From contig JAMDDD010000008.1 of assembly GCA_023489275.1 (NCBI GenBank), positions 1 to 64,000 on the forward strand: a stretch of DNA of 64,000 bases. Direction: 5' to 3'. The number at the start of each line of letters is the position of its first letter. Positions within the stretch are counted from its first letter, which is position 1. Below are positions 1-8,377 of the stretch, one piece after another. The notes below the pieces were generated by a model. It made no database searches. It worked only from the letters and a program-made list of their open reading frames with translations, and was not told the origin of the DNA. This stretch comes from Actinomycetota bacterium. Lineage in GTDB: Bacteria; Actinomycetota; Thermoleophilia; BMS3ABIN01. The translations under genes were made by a program, and so were the position numbers.

Positions 1-49
1 CTATCGTTTCAACCGGCGCAGTGAGCGGACCGATCTCTTTCGCCGGGTT

Positions 50-1267
50 CTAAACCGCTGCGTCCGTTTCACGGAACCTGTCACCTATGCCCAGTTGATT
101 GCTTCCTGAGCGAATTGAATGGTCAGTTTTATCTAAGTCAGATGGCATCACTTTCCAGGAGCCATCGCTATTGAAAAAAGCAATTGGCGATGCTTTCTTA
201 TCACCCTTAACATCGCTAACTGTTTGCCAATCCGAGGCTTGACAACTTGAGGTTATACCGAAGCCGTTTTTCCAAGCCTGATAATTGTTGAATCCGCTGC
301 CATTTGAAAGAGCAACGTACCATCGGCCACATGTTTTATAGGCATCAGGGCCGGGGAAAAATACAACAGCGTCAGCCTTTCCGTCGCCGTTCACATCCGC
401 CAACATCTGTTTCGATGATCCGAAGCCATGCCCAGCCGTCCAGAGCGCGTACCCATTGAAACCATTGCCATTCGAGAGAGCGACGTACCAGCGACCCCCT
501 GGTGTAACTCCGTCAGGTTCATTAAAAAAGACCACAGCATCTGCCTTGCCGTCGCCGTTCACATCCGCCAGCATTTGAGATGTTGATCCAACACCATGGC
601 CGGCTATCCAAAGTTTTAAGTCACCAAAACTTGATCCAGTTGAAGGTGCAACATACCAGCGACCCCCTGGTGTAACTCCGTCAGGATCGTTATAGAAAGC
701 GACTGTATCTGCTTTGCCATCACCAGTCACGTCGGCAAGAAATTGCGAAGTTGATCCCGCCCCAAAACCCGTTTTCCAGAGTTTGTAAGGATCGAATCCA
801 TTCCCATTTGAAAGAGCGACGTACCAGTCGCCGTTGGGGAAAAACACTACAGCATCCGCTTTTCCGTCGCCGTTTACGTCTGCCAGGAACTGCTTTGAAG
901 ATCCTAAGCCGTGTCCTGCTGTCCAAAGTTTGTAGCCGTTGAAGCCGTCACCATTAGACAGAGCAACGTACCACCGTCCAGCGGGAGTTGAGCCATCGGG
1001 ACCATTAAAGAAAACTACAGCGTCTGCCTTGCCGTCGCCGTTTACATCGGCAAGCATCTGCGAAGTGGAACCCACGCCATGGCCAGTAGTCCATATATAT
1101 TTTGCTGCGGTTGAATACCAGGTGCTATACCAGATACCGACCTGCGGAGATGACGGAGATGCGGAAGCTTTTGCTATTTGACCGGGATCGCCAGATACAA
1201 AGAGAGTGACGCCAAGCAGAATGAGGGGAATAAACCACACTAGAAATATGATTGGCCTTTTTTTCAA
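50..1267 (-). CDS. FG-GAP/VCBS repeat surface protein
   Basis: A membrane-anchored or secreted repeat protein of about 405 residues. After a short basic N-terminus there is one hydrophobic segment (about residues 5-24). Five to six tandem FG-GAP-type repeats follow, each carrying an Asp-rich D-x-N-G-D-G-K-x-D calcium loop followed by a V-V-F-F strand, plus a WYVALSNG strand. Such repeats fold into a beta-propeller in integrin-like and adhesin-like extracellular proteins, so the ligand is probably extracellular. I chose the TTG at 1265-1267 because AGGGGATAGG lies just upstream. The longer ORF to 1372 would add 35 residues with no obvious role. The gene lies 199 bases beyond a -10 box that follows a poly-G tract, so expression may be switchable. 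The exact function is unknown. Confidence 0.75.
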   Translation of the reverse strand: MKKRPIIFLVWFIPLILLGVTLFVSGDPGQIAKASASPSSPQVGIWYSTWYSTAAKYIWTTGHGVGSTSQMLADVNGDGKADAVVFFNGPDGSTPAGRWYVALSNGDGFNGYKLWTAGHGLGSSKQFLADVNGDGKADAVVFFPNGDWYVALSNGNGFDPYKLWKTGFGAGSTSQFLADVTGDGKADTVAFYNDPDGVTPGGRWYVAPSTGSSFGDLKLWIAGHGVGSTSQMLADVNGDGKADAVVFFNEPDGVTPGGRWYVALSNGNGFNGYALWTAGHGFGSSKQMLADVNGDGKADAVVFFPGPDAYKTCGRWYVALSNGSGFNNYQAWKNGFGITSSCQASDWQTVSDVKGDKKASPIAFFNSDGSWKVMPSDLDKTDHSIRSGSNQLGIGDRFRETDAAV

Positions 1268-1465
1268 CCTATCCCCTGCAAAGGTAGTCGGACAACTTGT
1301 CCATTGTTGACAAATTGAAGAGTATTTAGTGTAAACTAGGGCGATAAGAAAGCATCGCGATTCATTGTTCAATACACGGGTCGCTCTAGCAATCGAAGCT
1401 CGGTTTATTGCACAATCAAATACTGTTATGTTGCGGTAATTCAGTTTGCTCGCAATAAGTAGCTA

Positions 1466-1497
1466 ATGGTACCCCCCCCCCCCGACGTTTTTGTCAA
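1466..1497 (-). promoter_or_regulatory. Candidate phase-variable promoter with poly-G spacer (copy 1)
   Basis: On the minus strand TTGACA (1492-1497) is followed by 8 bases, 12 consecutive G (1472-1483) and TACCAT (1466-1471). The spacer is 20 bases. It would be the optimal 17 with nine G. The layout recurs at 23882-23918. It matches the known design of slipped-strand promoters in which the homopolymer length sets the spacing between the -35 and -10 boxes. It points at the FG-GAP protein gene. Confidence 0.6.
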
Positions 1498-1594
1498 TTA
1501 TTCGTTGCATTGCAAATTCGGAAATCATTGCCTTCAACCCCCAAAACCCGACAAACTTAGTCTTCTAAAAAAGATATTTCTTGGTTTTTGAAAA

Positions 1595-1795
1595 AGGGGA
1601 ATTAAGGCGACCGCAGGGAGCCGTCGTCTGGACGCAGGCCAGACTTCCCACCGTTTCGCCGAGAGACAACGGAGCGAGGGAAACCTTTAGGTCGAAATGG
1701 TGGGAAGTCGGGCCTCATTTTGACCAACAAAATGAGGACAGACGACGCTGGATTGGAGTGGGCTAAATGCCCCGGAAATCCAGTTAATTCCCCCT
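1595..1795 (-). repeat. Structured ~200-bp element, copy A
   Basis: The ends are inverted repeats (GGGGAATTAA at 1596-1605, TTAATTCCCC at 1784-1793). Inside are two strong hairpins: CCTCATTTTG/CAAAATGAGG (1713-1722, 1728-1737) and GACTTCCCACC/GGTGGGAAGTC (1642-1652, 1699-1709). Read on the minus strand it aligns along its length with copy B at 13124-13320. The paired arms differ between copies in a compensating way, which suggests a conserved RNA or single-stranded DNA fold. No protein is convincing here. The region 1373-2222 otherwise holds only the promoter, array and inverted repeat listed separately. Confidence 0.65.
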
Positions 1796-1827
1796 TTTGT
1801 TTTTAGGTTTTTTCTTATGTTTTGGGG

Positions 1828-1870
1828 GTTTCTATCGGGTGTTTCTATTAATTGAAACAGGCAATGAAAC
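1828..1870 (-). repeat. GTTTC/GAAAC symmetric array, copy A
   Basis: Four pentamers at 1828, 1841, 1854 and 1866 form GTTTC-N7-GTTTC-N8-GAAAC-N8-GAAAC when read on the minus strand. The same spacing and central ATTAAT recur at 13061-13103. It lies 33 bases outside the structured element. It is probably a protein-binding site, such as a replication initiator, transfer origin or regulator site of the integrative element. Confidence 0.6.
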
Positions 1871-2064
1871 ACCCTGGCTGGGTGGCTCTGCCTATTACAG
1901 AAGGGTATTACCGCGGTTATAACAGGCTTTGTAAGAACTCGGAGGGTCTTGCACCGGATTGCAAGGGGCAATACAAGGCCTTGCTATCTGTTTTGGGTAT
2001 TGATTTCGGCTCTTGATCTGAAATCAACAGGCATTTCAATATCCGCCCTTACCCTCAACCAAAA

Positions 2065-2140
2065 ATCTGCCTATTAAAATCGGGTATTAATTCGGAGATT
2101 AATAAGCAGATTAAGACCCTCGTGGTTTCAGTTATCCACA
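2065..2140. promoter_or_regulatory. Inverted repeat plus DnaA-box-like site
   Basis: A 13-bp imperfect inverted repeat (ATCTGCCTATTAA at 2065-2077, TTAATAAGCAGAT at 2099-2111) has a 21-bp AT-rich spacer. A TTATCCACA motif, identical to the consensus DnaA box, sits at 2132-2140. Together they resemble a small replication or transfer origin ahead of the XRE gene. The second element has a matching TTATCCACA at 12752-12760. Confidence 0.35.
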
Positions 2141-2222
2141 AGTTTTCCAAAACACGGCTCTTGCCAGCTATTCAATTCTGTGAAATGATAGCTTCAAATG
2201 TCAGTAATTTTACTTATCGATA

Positions 2223-2579
2223 ATGAGCGTTAGAGAAATATTCGGGAAGAAGCTGAGGCAGGCGCGAACCGAGAGAAATCTCTCGCAAATGCAAATCAGC
2301 AAAATCCTGGGATACAAGAATCCCGGCTACGTATCGGATGCGGAGCTGGGCAGGTTCGTCCCCCAGCACGACAAGCTCAAGAAATGGGCAAAAGCCCTCG
2401 GCATGACCCAAGCGGAGATGAACAGCCTACTGGCGGACGCAAAATTGGAAGATTTCGGGCTCACCGATCCGGGCTTCACGATCATGTTCAAAGAAGTGCC
2501 GAACATGACCGCCGAGGAAAAGGAATCGATAATCAGAGCCTACAAAAGAGTAACTAAGGCCAGGGAGAAAAAGTCATGA
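2223..2579 (+). CDS. XRE-family DNA-binding regulator of the tRNA-Pro element
   Basis: A 118-residue protein with an N-terminal helix-turn-helix (about residues 8-60, starting FGKKLRQARTERNLSQ) and a short C-terminal region. It is clearly paralogous to the XRE protein at 12305-12691. Both have the AELGRF or AERGRF motif and an almost identical D-P-G-F-T-I-M-F-K-E-V-P-N-M tail. It probably represses or activates element excision and transfer genes. The stop overlaps the start of the recombinase by four bases, so the two are co-transcribed. A palindrome TTATCGATAA lies immediately before the start and could be an autoregulatory operator. The usual Shine-Dalgarno sequence is weak. Confidence 0.85.
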   Translation: MSVREIFGKKLRQARTERNLSQMQISKILGYKNPGYVSDAELGRFVPQHDKLKKWAKALGMTQAEMNSLLADAKLEDFGLTDPGFTIMFKEVPNMTAEEKESIIRAYKRVTKAREKKS

Positions 2580-4159
2580 GATGCGTTATCTATCTGAGGG
2601 TGTCCACCAGGGAACAGGCCGAGGGCGGTTATTCCATCCCTGCCCAGCGCGAAGCTTGCATGAAGCTTATCCGCGAAAATGACTGGATGCTGGTCGACGA
2701 GTACGCTGACAGAGGCGAATCAGCAAGATCAACAGCCCGTCCCCAGCTTCAGGAAATGCTCTCAAGGATCAAGAAGAAAGATATCGATGCGGTTATCGTT
2801 CACAAGATCGACCGCCTGGCCCGAAATATGTCAGATCATGTGGCCATCAAAGCCGTTTTAACGCGCTCCGGGGCGCAGTTGGTGTCAGTGGTCGAAAACA
2901 TTGAGGACAGCGCCTCTGGACACTTCGTAGAGGGTATCCATGCACTCATGGCCGAGTTCTACTCCGCCAATCTTTCAGCGGAAGTTAAAAAGGGTCTTCT
3001 TCAAAAAGCCAAGTCCGGCGGAATGGTCACAAGAGCCCCTGTCGGCTACAAGAACGTCAGAGATACGATTGAGGGGAAAAGCATCGCCAAGGTTATACAA
3101 GATGAGGAAATGGCACCTTTGGTAAAGGAATGCTTCGATCTCTACGCCACCGGCAACTATTCCCTGGCAGAGATTCAAAAGATCATGGCCAAGAAGGGTC
3201 TGAGAAACAACTTCTCCAAGAAGCGGCCCTACCCTGAGTTTTGCAAATCTTCAATCGCCATGCTGCTTCAAAACCGCTTTTACATGGGGATAGTCAAGTA
3301 CCGAGGCGTTGAGTATCCCGGACTTCATGAGCCGATTGTCGAACCCGCTCAGTTTGAGAGAGTCCGGCAGATGTTGAAATCAAGAGACCAGGCCGGAGAG
3401 CGAAAACGAAAACATCCGCATTATCTGAAAGGCACCATCTACTGCGCCGAGTGCGGTTCCAAGCTCTCCTTCCTCCTGGCCAAAGGCAAGTATCCGTATT
3501 TCTACTGCCTGGGGCAGAAGAAGCATAATGGCTGCTCACAGAAATACGTGGATGCCGACTGGGTGGAAAAGAAAATCGAGGACCTATATCGAGATATTCA
3601 GTTGCCTACTGAGACAGTCCAGAAACTGAAAAAGATCATGGAAAAGGAAATCGTCAATCAACAGGCTTCCTCAATCCTCCAAAGAAAGCGTCTCATCAAA
3701 AAGACAGAGGAATTAAACGACAAGAGATACAAATTGGTCGAGGCATATTACGCCGGAGCAATCGCTATCGATATTCTAAAAGGCGAGCAGGAAAGGCTGG
3801 TCAATGAGATAGGACTGGCAGAAGATCAGCTGAAAGTCCTTGACGGAAAGCATGAGAACGTTCAGGAACTTTTGGAGCTGGCAATAAAGCTTGCCGGTAA
3901 CTGCCATAAGGCTTATTTAAAGGCCGAGGGTGATAACCGGCGGCTCATGAATCAGTCGTTCTTCAAGAAAATCTTCATTGGTGAAAAAGGCAGAAAAATG
4001 AAAGAGCCGGAATACAGCGATCTCTTCCATGAGCTTTTTTCAGGTGACAGTTTGAATAAGTCAAACCTGGTCGGGGTGGGCGGATTTGAACCGCCGGCCT
4101 CACGGTCCCGAACCGTGCGCTCTACCAGGCTGAGCCACACCCCGAAAAGCGGATGGTAG
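2576..4159 (+). CDS. Large serine recombinase (integrase) in tRNA-Pro
   Basis: A 527-residue site-specific recombinase expected to integrate and excise the element. The N-terminal resolvase domain carries the catalytic serine in YLRVST (Ser10) and a conserved D-R-L-A-R segment. A recombinase domain follows (about residues 160-260). A zinc ribbon (YCAECGSKLSF, later YCLGQKKHNGC, about residues 290-325) and a long coiled coil complete it. The last 30 or so codons, containing GGFEPPASRS, are read antisense through the whole tRNA-Pro gene, as is typical of integrases whose 3' end forms the tRNA attachment site. It is paralogous to the recombinase at 9367-10905. Confidence 0.92.
   Translation: MRCVIYLRVSTREQAEGGYSIPAQREACMKLIRENDWMLVDEYADRGESARSTARPQLQEMLSRIKKKDIDAVIVHKIDRLARNMSDHVAIKAVLTRSGAQLVSVVENIEDSASGHFVEGIHALMAEFYSANLSAEVKKGLLQKAKSGGMVTRAPVGYKNVRDTIEGKSIAKVIQDEEMAPLVKECFDLYATGNYSLAEIQKIMAKKGLRNNFSKKRPYPEFCKSSIAMLLQNRFYMGIVKYRGVEYPGLHEPIVEPAQFERVRQMLKSRDQAGERKRKHPHYLKGTIYCAECGSKLSFLLAKGKYPYFYCLGQKKHNGCSQKYVDADWVEKKIEDLYRDIQLPTETVQKLKKIMEKEIVNQQASSILQRKRLIKKTEELNDKRYKLVEAYYAGAIAIDILKGEQERLVNEIGLAEDQLKVLDGKHENVQELLELAIKLAGNCHKAYLKAEGDNRRLMNQSFFKKIFIGEKGRKMKEPEYSDLFHELFSGDSLNKSNLVGVGGFEPPASRSRTVRSTRLSHTPKSGW
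4068..4144 (-). tRNA. tRNA-Pro(CGG)
   Basis: Cloverleaf with a 7-bp CGGGGTG/CACCCCG acceptor stem, an anticodon loop containing CGG, a GGTTCAAATCC T-loop and an encoded CCA (plus strand TGG at 4068-4070). The recombinase gene enters from its 3' side. The integrated element therefore lies to the left, and its far attachment site is outside the window. Confidence 0.95.
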
Positions 4160-4234
4160 ATTGTGGATGGTGGGTGGCTGCCAAAAGCCCTGTTCATCCG
4201 CGAGCTATTTTAGCACGAAACAAGATTCATAAAA

Positions 4235-4256
4235 GGGGCTTCGAACCCGAAGCCCC
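4235..4256 (-). terminator. Terminator after pilT
   Basis: A perfect 9-bp stem, GGGGCTTCG/CGAAGCCCC with an AACC loop, is followed on the minus strand by a short T run. It sits 47 bases after the pilT stop codon. Confidence 0.6.
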
Positions 4257-4302
4257 TGATAATTTAAGGCGATGGCTGACGGTTTATTCCGCCGCTATTG
4301 GC

Positions 4303-5400
4303 TCAGGCGACGCCACTGATCAGCGACACGTCGAAGCCCTCCTGCTGCGCCATCAGCTTGAAGTCATGGGGGCTGCTGGCAACCTGGGCGGCATCCTGCA
4401 GCGTCACCAAACCATCGCGGTAAAGCTGCAGCAGTGACTGATCGAACGTCTGCATGCCGTAGTAATCCCCTTCCTTGATCGCCTCCTGGATCTTGAATGT
4501 CTGCTGCGGGTCGAGGACCAGGTCCCTGATTCTATTCGTCATCACCATCAGCTCCAACGCCGGCACCCGGCCTTTGCCGTCAGCCCGCTGCAACAACCTC
4601 TGCGATATGACACCGCGCAATGAGCCGGCCAGCATGATTCTGACCTGCTGCTGTTGATGCAAGGGGAAGAAATCGATGATCCGGTTGATTGTCTCGCTGA
4701 CATCAATCGTATGGAGCGTGCTCATCACCATGTGACCCGTCTGCGCCGCCGTCAACGCCGTCTGAACAGTTTCCAGATCACGCATTTCACCTATGAAGAT
4801 GACGTCCGGATCCTGACGGAGAACATAGCGAAGCGCTGTGGAGTAGCTTCTGGTGTCTATACCAATCTCTCGCTGATTAATCAATGATTTCTTGTCCCGA
4901 TGCAGAATTTCAATCGGGTCTTCAATCGTGACGATGTGCCGCCGGACATTGTCGTTGATGGAATCTATCATCGCCGCGAGAGTAGTCGTCTTGCCGCTGC
5001 CGGTCGTCCCGGTGACAAGAACCATCCCCCTGGGCTCCAGCGCCATTTTTTTCAGCAGCGGCGGCAGATGCAATTCCTCAAAATTCGGTATTTTCCCCAC
5101 CACCTGCCGCATGGCTATGCTAATGCTGCCTCTCTGGCGAAAAATGTTTATGCGGAAACGGCCCACGCCGCTCAAGCCATAGGCAAAGTCGATCTCGTTT
5201 TGCTCCGAAAAGATAGCAATCTGCTTGTCGCTCATCACCGATGCGGCATATTCTTTCATATCCTCCGGAGAAATCGATGCGTCATCGAGCTCGTAAAGTT
5301 CCCCGTCTACGCGCATGATTGCCGGGCTGCCGGCTTTCAGGTGCAGATCCGAAGCCCCTTTCTGCACCATTGCCTGCAGCAGTTCATTCATCGGTATCAT
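4303..5400 (-). CDS. pilT: PilT-type twitching motility ATPase
   Basis: A hexameric secretion ATPase of the PilT/GspE superfamily, about 365 residues, the usual PilT length. It drives retraction of type IV pili from the cytoplasmic base of the machine. Visible motifs are Walker A (GTTGSGKTTT), an Asp-box region and the Walker B segment (VIFIGEMRD), then a His-box TGHMVMSTLHT. The AGGAGG on the minus strand is 12 bases upstream of the ATG at 5400, so I prefer that start over the longer ORF to 5436. No other pilus genes lie nearby. The gene is followed by a strong hairpin and preceded by tRNA-Gln on the other strand. Confidence 0.9.
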   Translation of the reverse strand: MIPMNELLQAMVQKGASDLHLKAGSPAIMRVDGELYELDDASISPEDMKEYAASVMSDKQIAIFSEQNEIDFAYGLSGVGRFRINIFRQRGSISIAMRQVVGKIPNFEELHLPPLLKKMALEPRGMVLVTGTTGSGKTTTLAAMIDSINDNVRRHIVTIEDPIEILHRDKKSLINQREIGIDTRSYSTALRYVLRQDPDVIFIGEMRDLETVQTALTAAQTGHMVMSTLHTIDVSETINRIIDFFPLHQQQQVRIMLAGSLRGVISQRLLQRADGKGRVPALELMVMTNRIRDLVLDPQQTFKIQEAIKEGDYYGMQTFDQSLLQLYRDGLVTLQDAAQVASSPHDFKLMAQQEGFDVSLISGVA

Positions 5401-5591
5401 TGGATTTTCAGCCTCCTGCCTGTGTCCATGCAACAACCTGTATCTCTTTCTTCGGTTAGGGCCAGAGCATTCTTTAAGGGAAGCGACATTTTGAACTAAA
5501 TTATTTCTGGTGGCATCACTGCCAGTGTGTTAATCTATTTCACAGCCAGGTTAATTCAGTTGACGTTTTGATTATCTGGCTGCCGCGAAAA

Positions 5592-5665
5592 TGAGGCGTC
5601 GTCTAATGGCAGGACAGCGGACTCTGGATCCGCCGGTGGAGGTTCGAATCCTCCCGCCTCAGCCA
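5592..5665 (+). tRNA. tRNA-Gln(CTG)
   Basis: Cloverleaf with TGAGGCG/CGCCTCA acceptor arms, a CTG anticodon in the ACTCTGGA loop, a GGTTCGAATCC T-arm and an encoded terminal CCA. Confidence 0.95.
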
Positions 5666-5697
5666 TTTTCGGGAACTCTCTTTAATTTATTCCCAGC

Positions 5698-6543
5698 TTA
5701 ATCAAGCGGTTTTACTGCCATTCCATGTTTTAGATAATCGCCCAGCCGGACCAGGATATAAGTCCCAAAGGCAAAGCTCGTGACAAAGAAACTAACCGGA
5801 TAAGGCAAGTAAAACGCAATGACCAGGCCGCTCCAGGTAAACAGCAGCGCAAACAGCACCGAAAGCAGGATCGCGCGGGCGGGCCGCGCCGTCAACCGCT
5901 GAGCGATTGCCGGCGGCGTAACCAGCAAGGAAAAAATCAGCAGAACGCCGACGACCTGCGTCGCTTCTGACACAGCCAGCGCCAGTAGCACCATAAAAAC
6001 AACGGAAAGAAACCGGATGGGGACTCCCCTGCCCTCCGCTACTTCTTCGTCAAAAGAAGCAAAAAGCAACGGCCGGTAAATGGCGGCGAGCGCCAGTAGC
6101 GTAGGAATGCCGGCAAGGAGGGTTACGAGAACGTCGCTTTTGCTGATGCCAAGGATCTCGCCGAATAAAATCGCATACGCTTCGGTTGCGTATCCGGTGT
6201 AAAGGGACAGAAATAAAACGCCCAGACCCAGGGTCCAGGCCAGCACAATCCCGATGGCGACATCCCGGCCGTACAGGCGCCGGCCGAGCGAACCCATGCC
6301 GATGCTTGCCACTGTTGAAAAAACAATCAGTCCGTAAAGCGGGCTGACTCCAAGAACCACCGCACCCGTCGCGCCGGCAAAACCAATGTGGGCAAGCGCG
6401 TGACCCGCAAAAGAAAGACCCCTGAGAACGACAAAATAGCCGACGACGCCGGCAACGATAGAAACGATCGTTCCGGCCTCAAACGCGTTCCGCATGAAGT
6501 CATAATTAAATATCGACGGCAGATCTATGAGAAGAAGCATCAC
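5698..6543 (-). CDS. znuB: Zinc/manganese ABC transporter permease (ABC-3 family)
   Basis: An inner-membrane permease of the ABC-3 metal family, 281 residues with about eight hydrophobic segments. It forms the channel for metal uptake with the ATPase and binding protein encoded just upstream. Typical features are the early segment VVLRGLSFAGHALAHIGFAG and the C-terminal SLLVTPPAIAQ loop that contacts the ATPase. It is the last gene of the zur-znuA-znuC-znuB transcription unit, 38 bases after znuC. Zinc specificity is inferred from the linked Fur-family regulator and adhesin-type binding protein. Manganese or iron remains possible. Confidence 0.85.
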   Translation of the reverse strand: MMLLLIDLPSIFNYDFMRNAFEAGTIVSIVAGVVGYFVVLRGLSFAGHALAHIGFAGATGAVVLGVSPLYGLIVFSTVASIGMGSLGRRLYGRDVAIGIVLAWTLGLGVLFLSLYTGYATEAYAILFGEILGISKSDVLVTLLAGIPTLLALAAIYRPLLFASFDEEVAEGRGVPIRFLSVVFMVLLALAVSEATQVVGVLLIFSLLVTPPAIAQRLTARPARAILLSVLFALLFTWSGLVIAFYLPYPVSFFVTSFAFGTYILVRLGDYLKHGMAVKPLD

Positions 6544-6581
6544 TTATGTCAAATAATCAATTATGTCAGATTTACAGCAAA

Positions 6582-7397
6582 TCATTTATGGGGATGAGCC
6601 GATTCTTCCTCAAGGCCAACGACGAAAATCCGGCCCCGGCTGTCCTCGACGATTTCCACCGGCGCTTCGTAAAGATCAGACAGCCGTTCTGTGGTGATAA
6701 TCTCGTCCGGCTTGCCGGTGGCGAATTTTCCCTTAGCGATATATACGACCTGATCAAGATGCGGCAGCAGCGGATTCACGTCGTGCGCCACCAGCACAAC
6801 AGTAATTCCTTCATCATGCGCCAGCCTCGCCACGAACTGGACGGCAGCGGCCTGATTGCGCAGGTCGAGGTTGCTTAAGGGTTCATCCAGCAAAAGCAGC
6901 CGTGGCCGGGAGATGAGAGCCTGTGCCAGAATCAGCCGTTGCTGCTCCCCTCCTGAGAGCCGGCCGACCTGCCTGCCGGCATACGAGCCGGCCTCCACGG
7001 CATTGATCGCAGCTTCAACCAGCGCTCTTTTTTTCTTTTGCGTCTCTCTGAAAAGAGGGATGCCCCAGCGATGGCCGTCCACTCCAAGCCCCACCAGATC
7101 AGTTCCGCGCACCGCCAGCTCCGGCTGCAGCGTCTGTCGCTGTGGCACATAACCCACACGCCGGTTTCCCCGGTGAGGATGCTGGCCAAAAACTTCCGCG
7201 ATTCCCCTCTCCAGACTCTCCAGTCCCAATATCAGTCGCAGCAAGGTGGTCTTGCCCGCGCCGTTCGGACCCAGTACCACCACAAAACTGCCTTCGTTGA
7301 TCTCGACATTGGCATCGCTCCAGATCGTCCGGCCACCTAGCCGCACGGCAGCATCTGCCAGACGGACAACGGGCTTTGATGACGCTTCGTTCATCAC
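6582..7397 (-). CDS. znuC: Zinc ABC transporter ATP-binding protein
   Basis: An ABC ATPase of 271 residues that powers metal uptake. It contains Walker A (GPNGAGKTT), the signature LSGGEQQR, Walker B (LLLLDEP) and the switch His (VAHDVN). The start overlaps the end of znuA by four bases, indicating translational coupling. The C-terminus is slightly His-rich (ending HPHK), a mild metal-linked feature. It should act with the permease at 5698-6543. Confidence 0.9.
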   Translation of the reverse strand: MMNEASSKPVVRLADAAVRLGGRTIWSDANVEINEGSFVVVLGPNGAGKTTLLRLILGLESLERGIAEVFGQHPHRGNRRVGYVPQRQTLQPELAVRGTDLVGLGVDGHRWGIPLFRETQKKKRALVEAAINAVEAGSYAGRQVGRLSGGEQQRLILAQALISRPRLLLLDEPLSNLDLRNQAAAVQFVARLAHDEGITVVLVAHDVNPLLPHLDQVVYIAKGKFATGKPDEIITTERLSDLYEAPVEIVEDSRGRIFVVGLEEESAHPHK

Positions 7398-8344
7398 CCG
7401 GCGCGCCTGCCGCTTTCAAGCGCATTTTGCAGCTTGACGAGCTGCGAGTCCTGCCAGTCCTGAAATGTCGTGCCTGCGGGTATCATCGTCTCGGAAATGC
7501 CGATGACCGGTATGCCCTCACCTACAGCCAGCTGTTTCAGATTTTCCGTAATGTTGGTCGATGTCTGCCTGTTATAGACAAGCACGTTAATCTGCTTCTG
7601 TCTGATCTGCCGCTGAAATTGCGCCACGGCGTTCGCTGGCGGTTCGTTGCCTTCCGAGATCGCCTGCATAAATGCCGGCGGTGAAACCAGATCGAGATCA
7701 AGCGCCCCTGCCATATAGACAAAGATCGATTCAGTCGAGCCTACTTTTTGATTTGCAAAATGAGACTTTATGTAATTAATGCGATCTTTATAAGACTTGA
7801 GCGAATGCTCAAAATCGCTCCGCAATGCCGTAAACCGCCCGGCCGCTGCCGGTTTCAGTTTTATGTAATCCGCAGTGATCCGGTCCGCAACTTCTGACAC
7901 ATAGGCCGGGTTGTACCAGAAATGAGGATTGTCCCCCTCGTGCTTTCCAAGAAGATCAGATATCATCAGCACCCTTCTTCCCGGCACCGGATTTGCATTC
8001 AGCAGTTTCTGCCCCCAAGTATCGTAGCCGGCCCCATTAAGGATCACATAACCGGCCGACGCGAAAGCGCGGGCATTGTTTGTATTGCTTTCATACGCAT
8101 GCGGATCAGTGTTTGGGTTGTTCTCGATGCTGGTCACCTTGACCAGGCTCCCTCCCAGCTGAGCCGCGATGCTGCCCCAGAAATTTTCACCGGCAACGAC
8201 ATTGATGACGCCCTTGCCGGTCCCGGTGCCAGTCGCGCCACACCCCTGAAGGATTAAAGCAGCCAGAAAACCGAGGATTAATCCGGTTGCGGCAACAGTC
8301 CAGCCGCGGGAGTTGGGACGGGGTTCACGGCATTCCACGTCCAT
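7394..8344 (-). CDS. znuA: Metal-binding lipoprotein of the zinc transporter
   Basis: A ZnuA/adhesin-family solute-binding protein, about 316 residues. It delivers metal to the ZnuBC permease from the cell surface. The N-terminal hydrophobic segment ends in a lipobox (LILQGC), so it is probably lipid-anchored. Metal ligands are suggested by the His residues in NTDPHAYES and NPHFWYNP and by the C-terminal NRQTSTN region. There is no His-rich loop of the classical ZnuA type. I chose the ATG at 8344 because GGAGC lies six bases upstream. The in-frame ATG further upstream lacks such a site. Confidence 0.82.
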   Translation of the reverse strand: MDVECREPRPNSRGWTVAATGLILGFLAALILQGCGATGTGTGKGVINVVAGENFWGSIAAQLGGSLVKVTSIENNPNTDPHAYESNTNNARAFASAGYVILNGAGYDTWGQKLLNANPVPGRRVLMISDLLGKHEGDNPHFWYNPAYVSEVADRITADYIKLKPAAAGRFTALRSDFEHSLKSYKDRINYIKSHFANQKVGSTESIFVYMAGALDLDLVSPPAFMQAISEGNEPPANAVAQFQRQIRQKQINVLVYNRQTSTNITENLKQLAVGEGIPVIGISETMIPAGTTFQDWQDSQLVKLQNALESGRRAG

Positions 8345-8377
8345 TAATGCTCCAGAATGTAAAATGACCACAGGATG

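Noticed and set aside
1472-1483. Poly-C tract as a pure assembly artefact
   Set aside because: Not excluded for exact length, but the conserved TTGACA and TACCAT flanks at two separate loci make a meaningless artefact unlikely.
1581-1971. Short ORFs in both strands over structured element A
   Set aside because: The encoded peptides resemble those over copy B only because the bases are conserved. The frames are not conserved as proteins, and stems explain the similarity.
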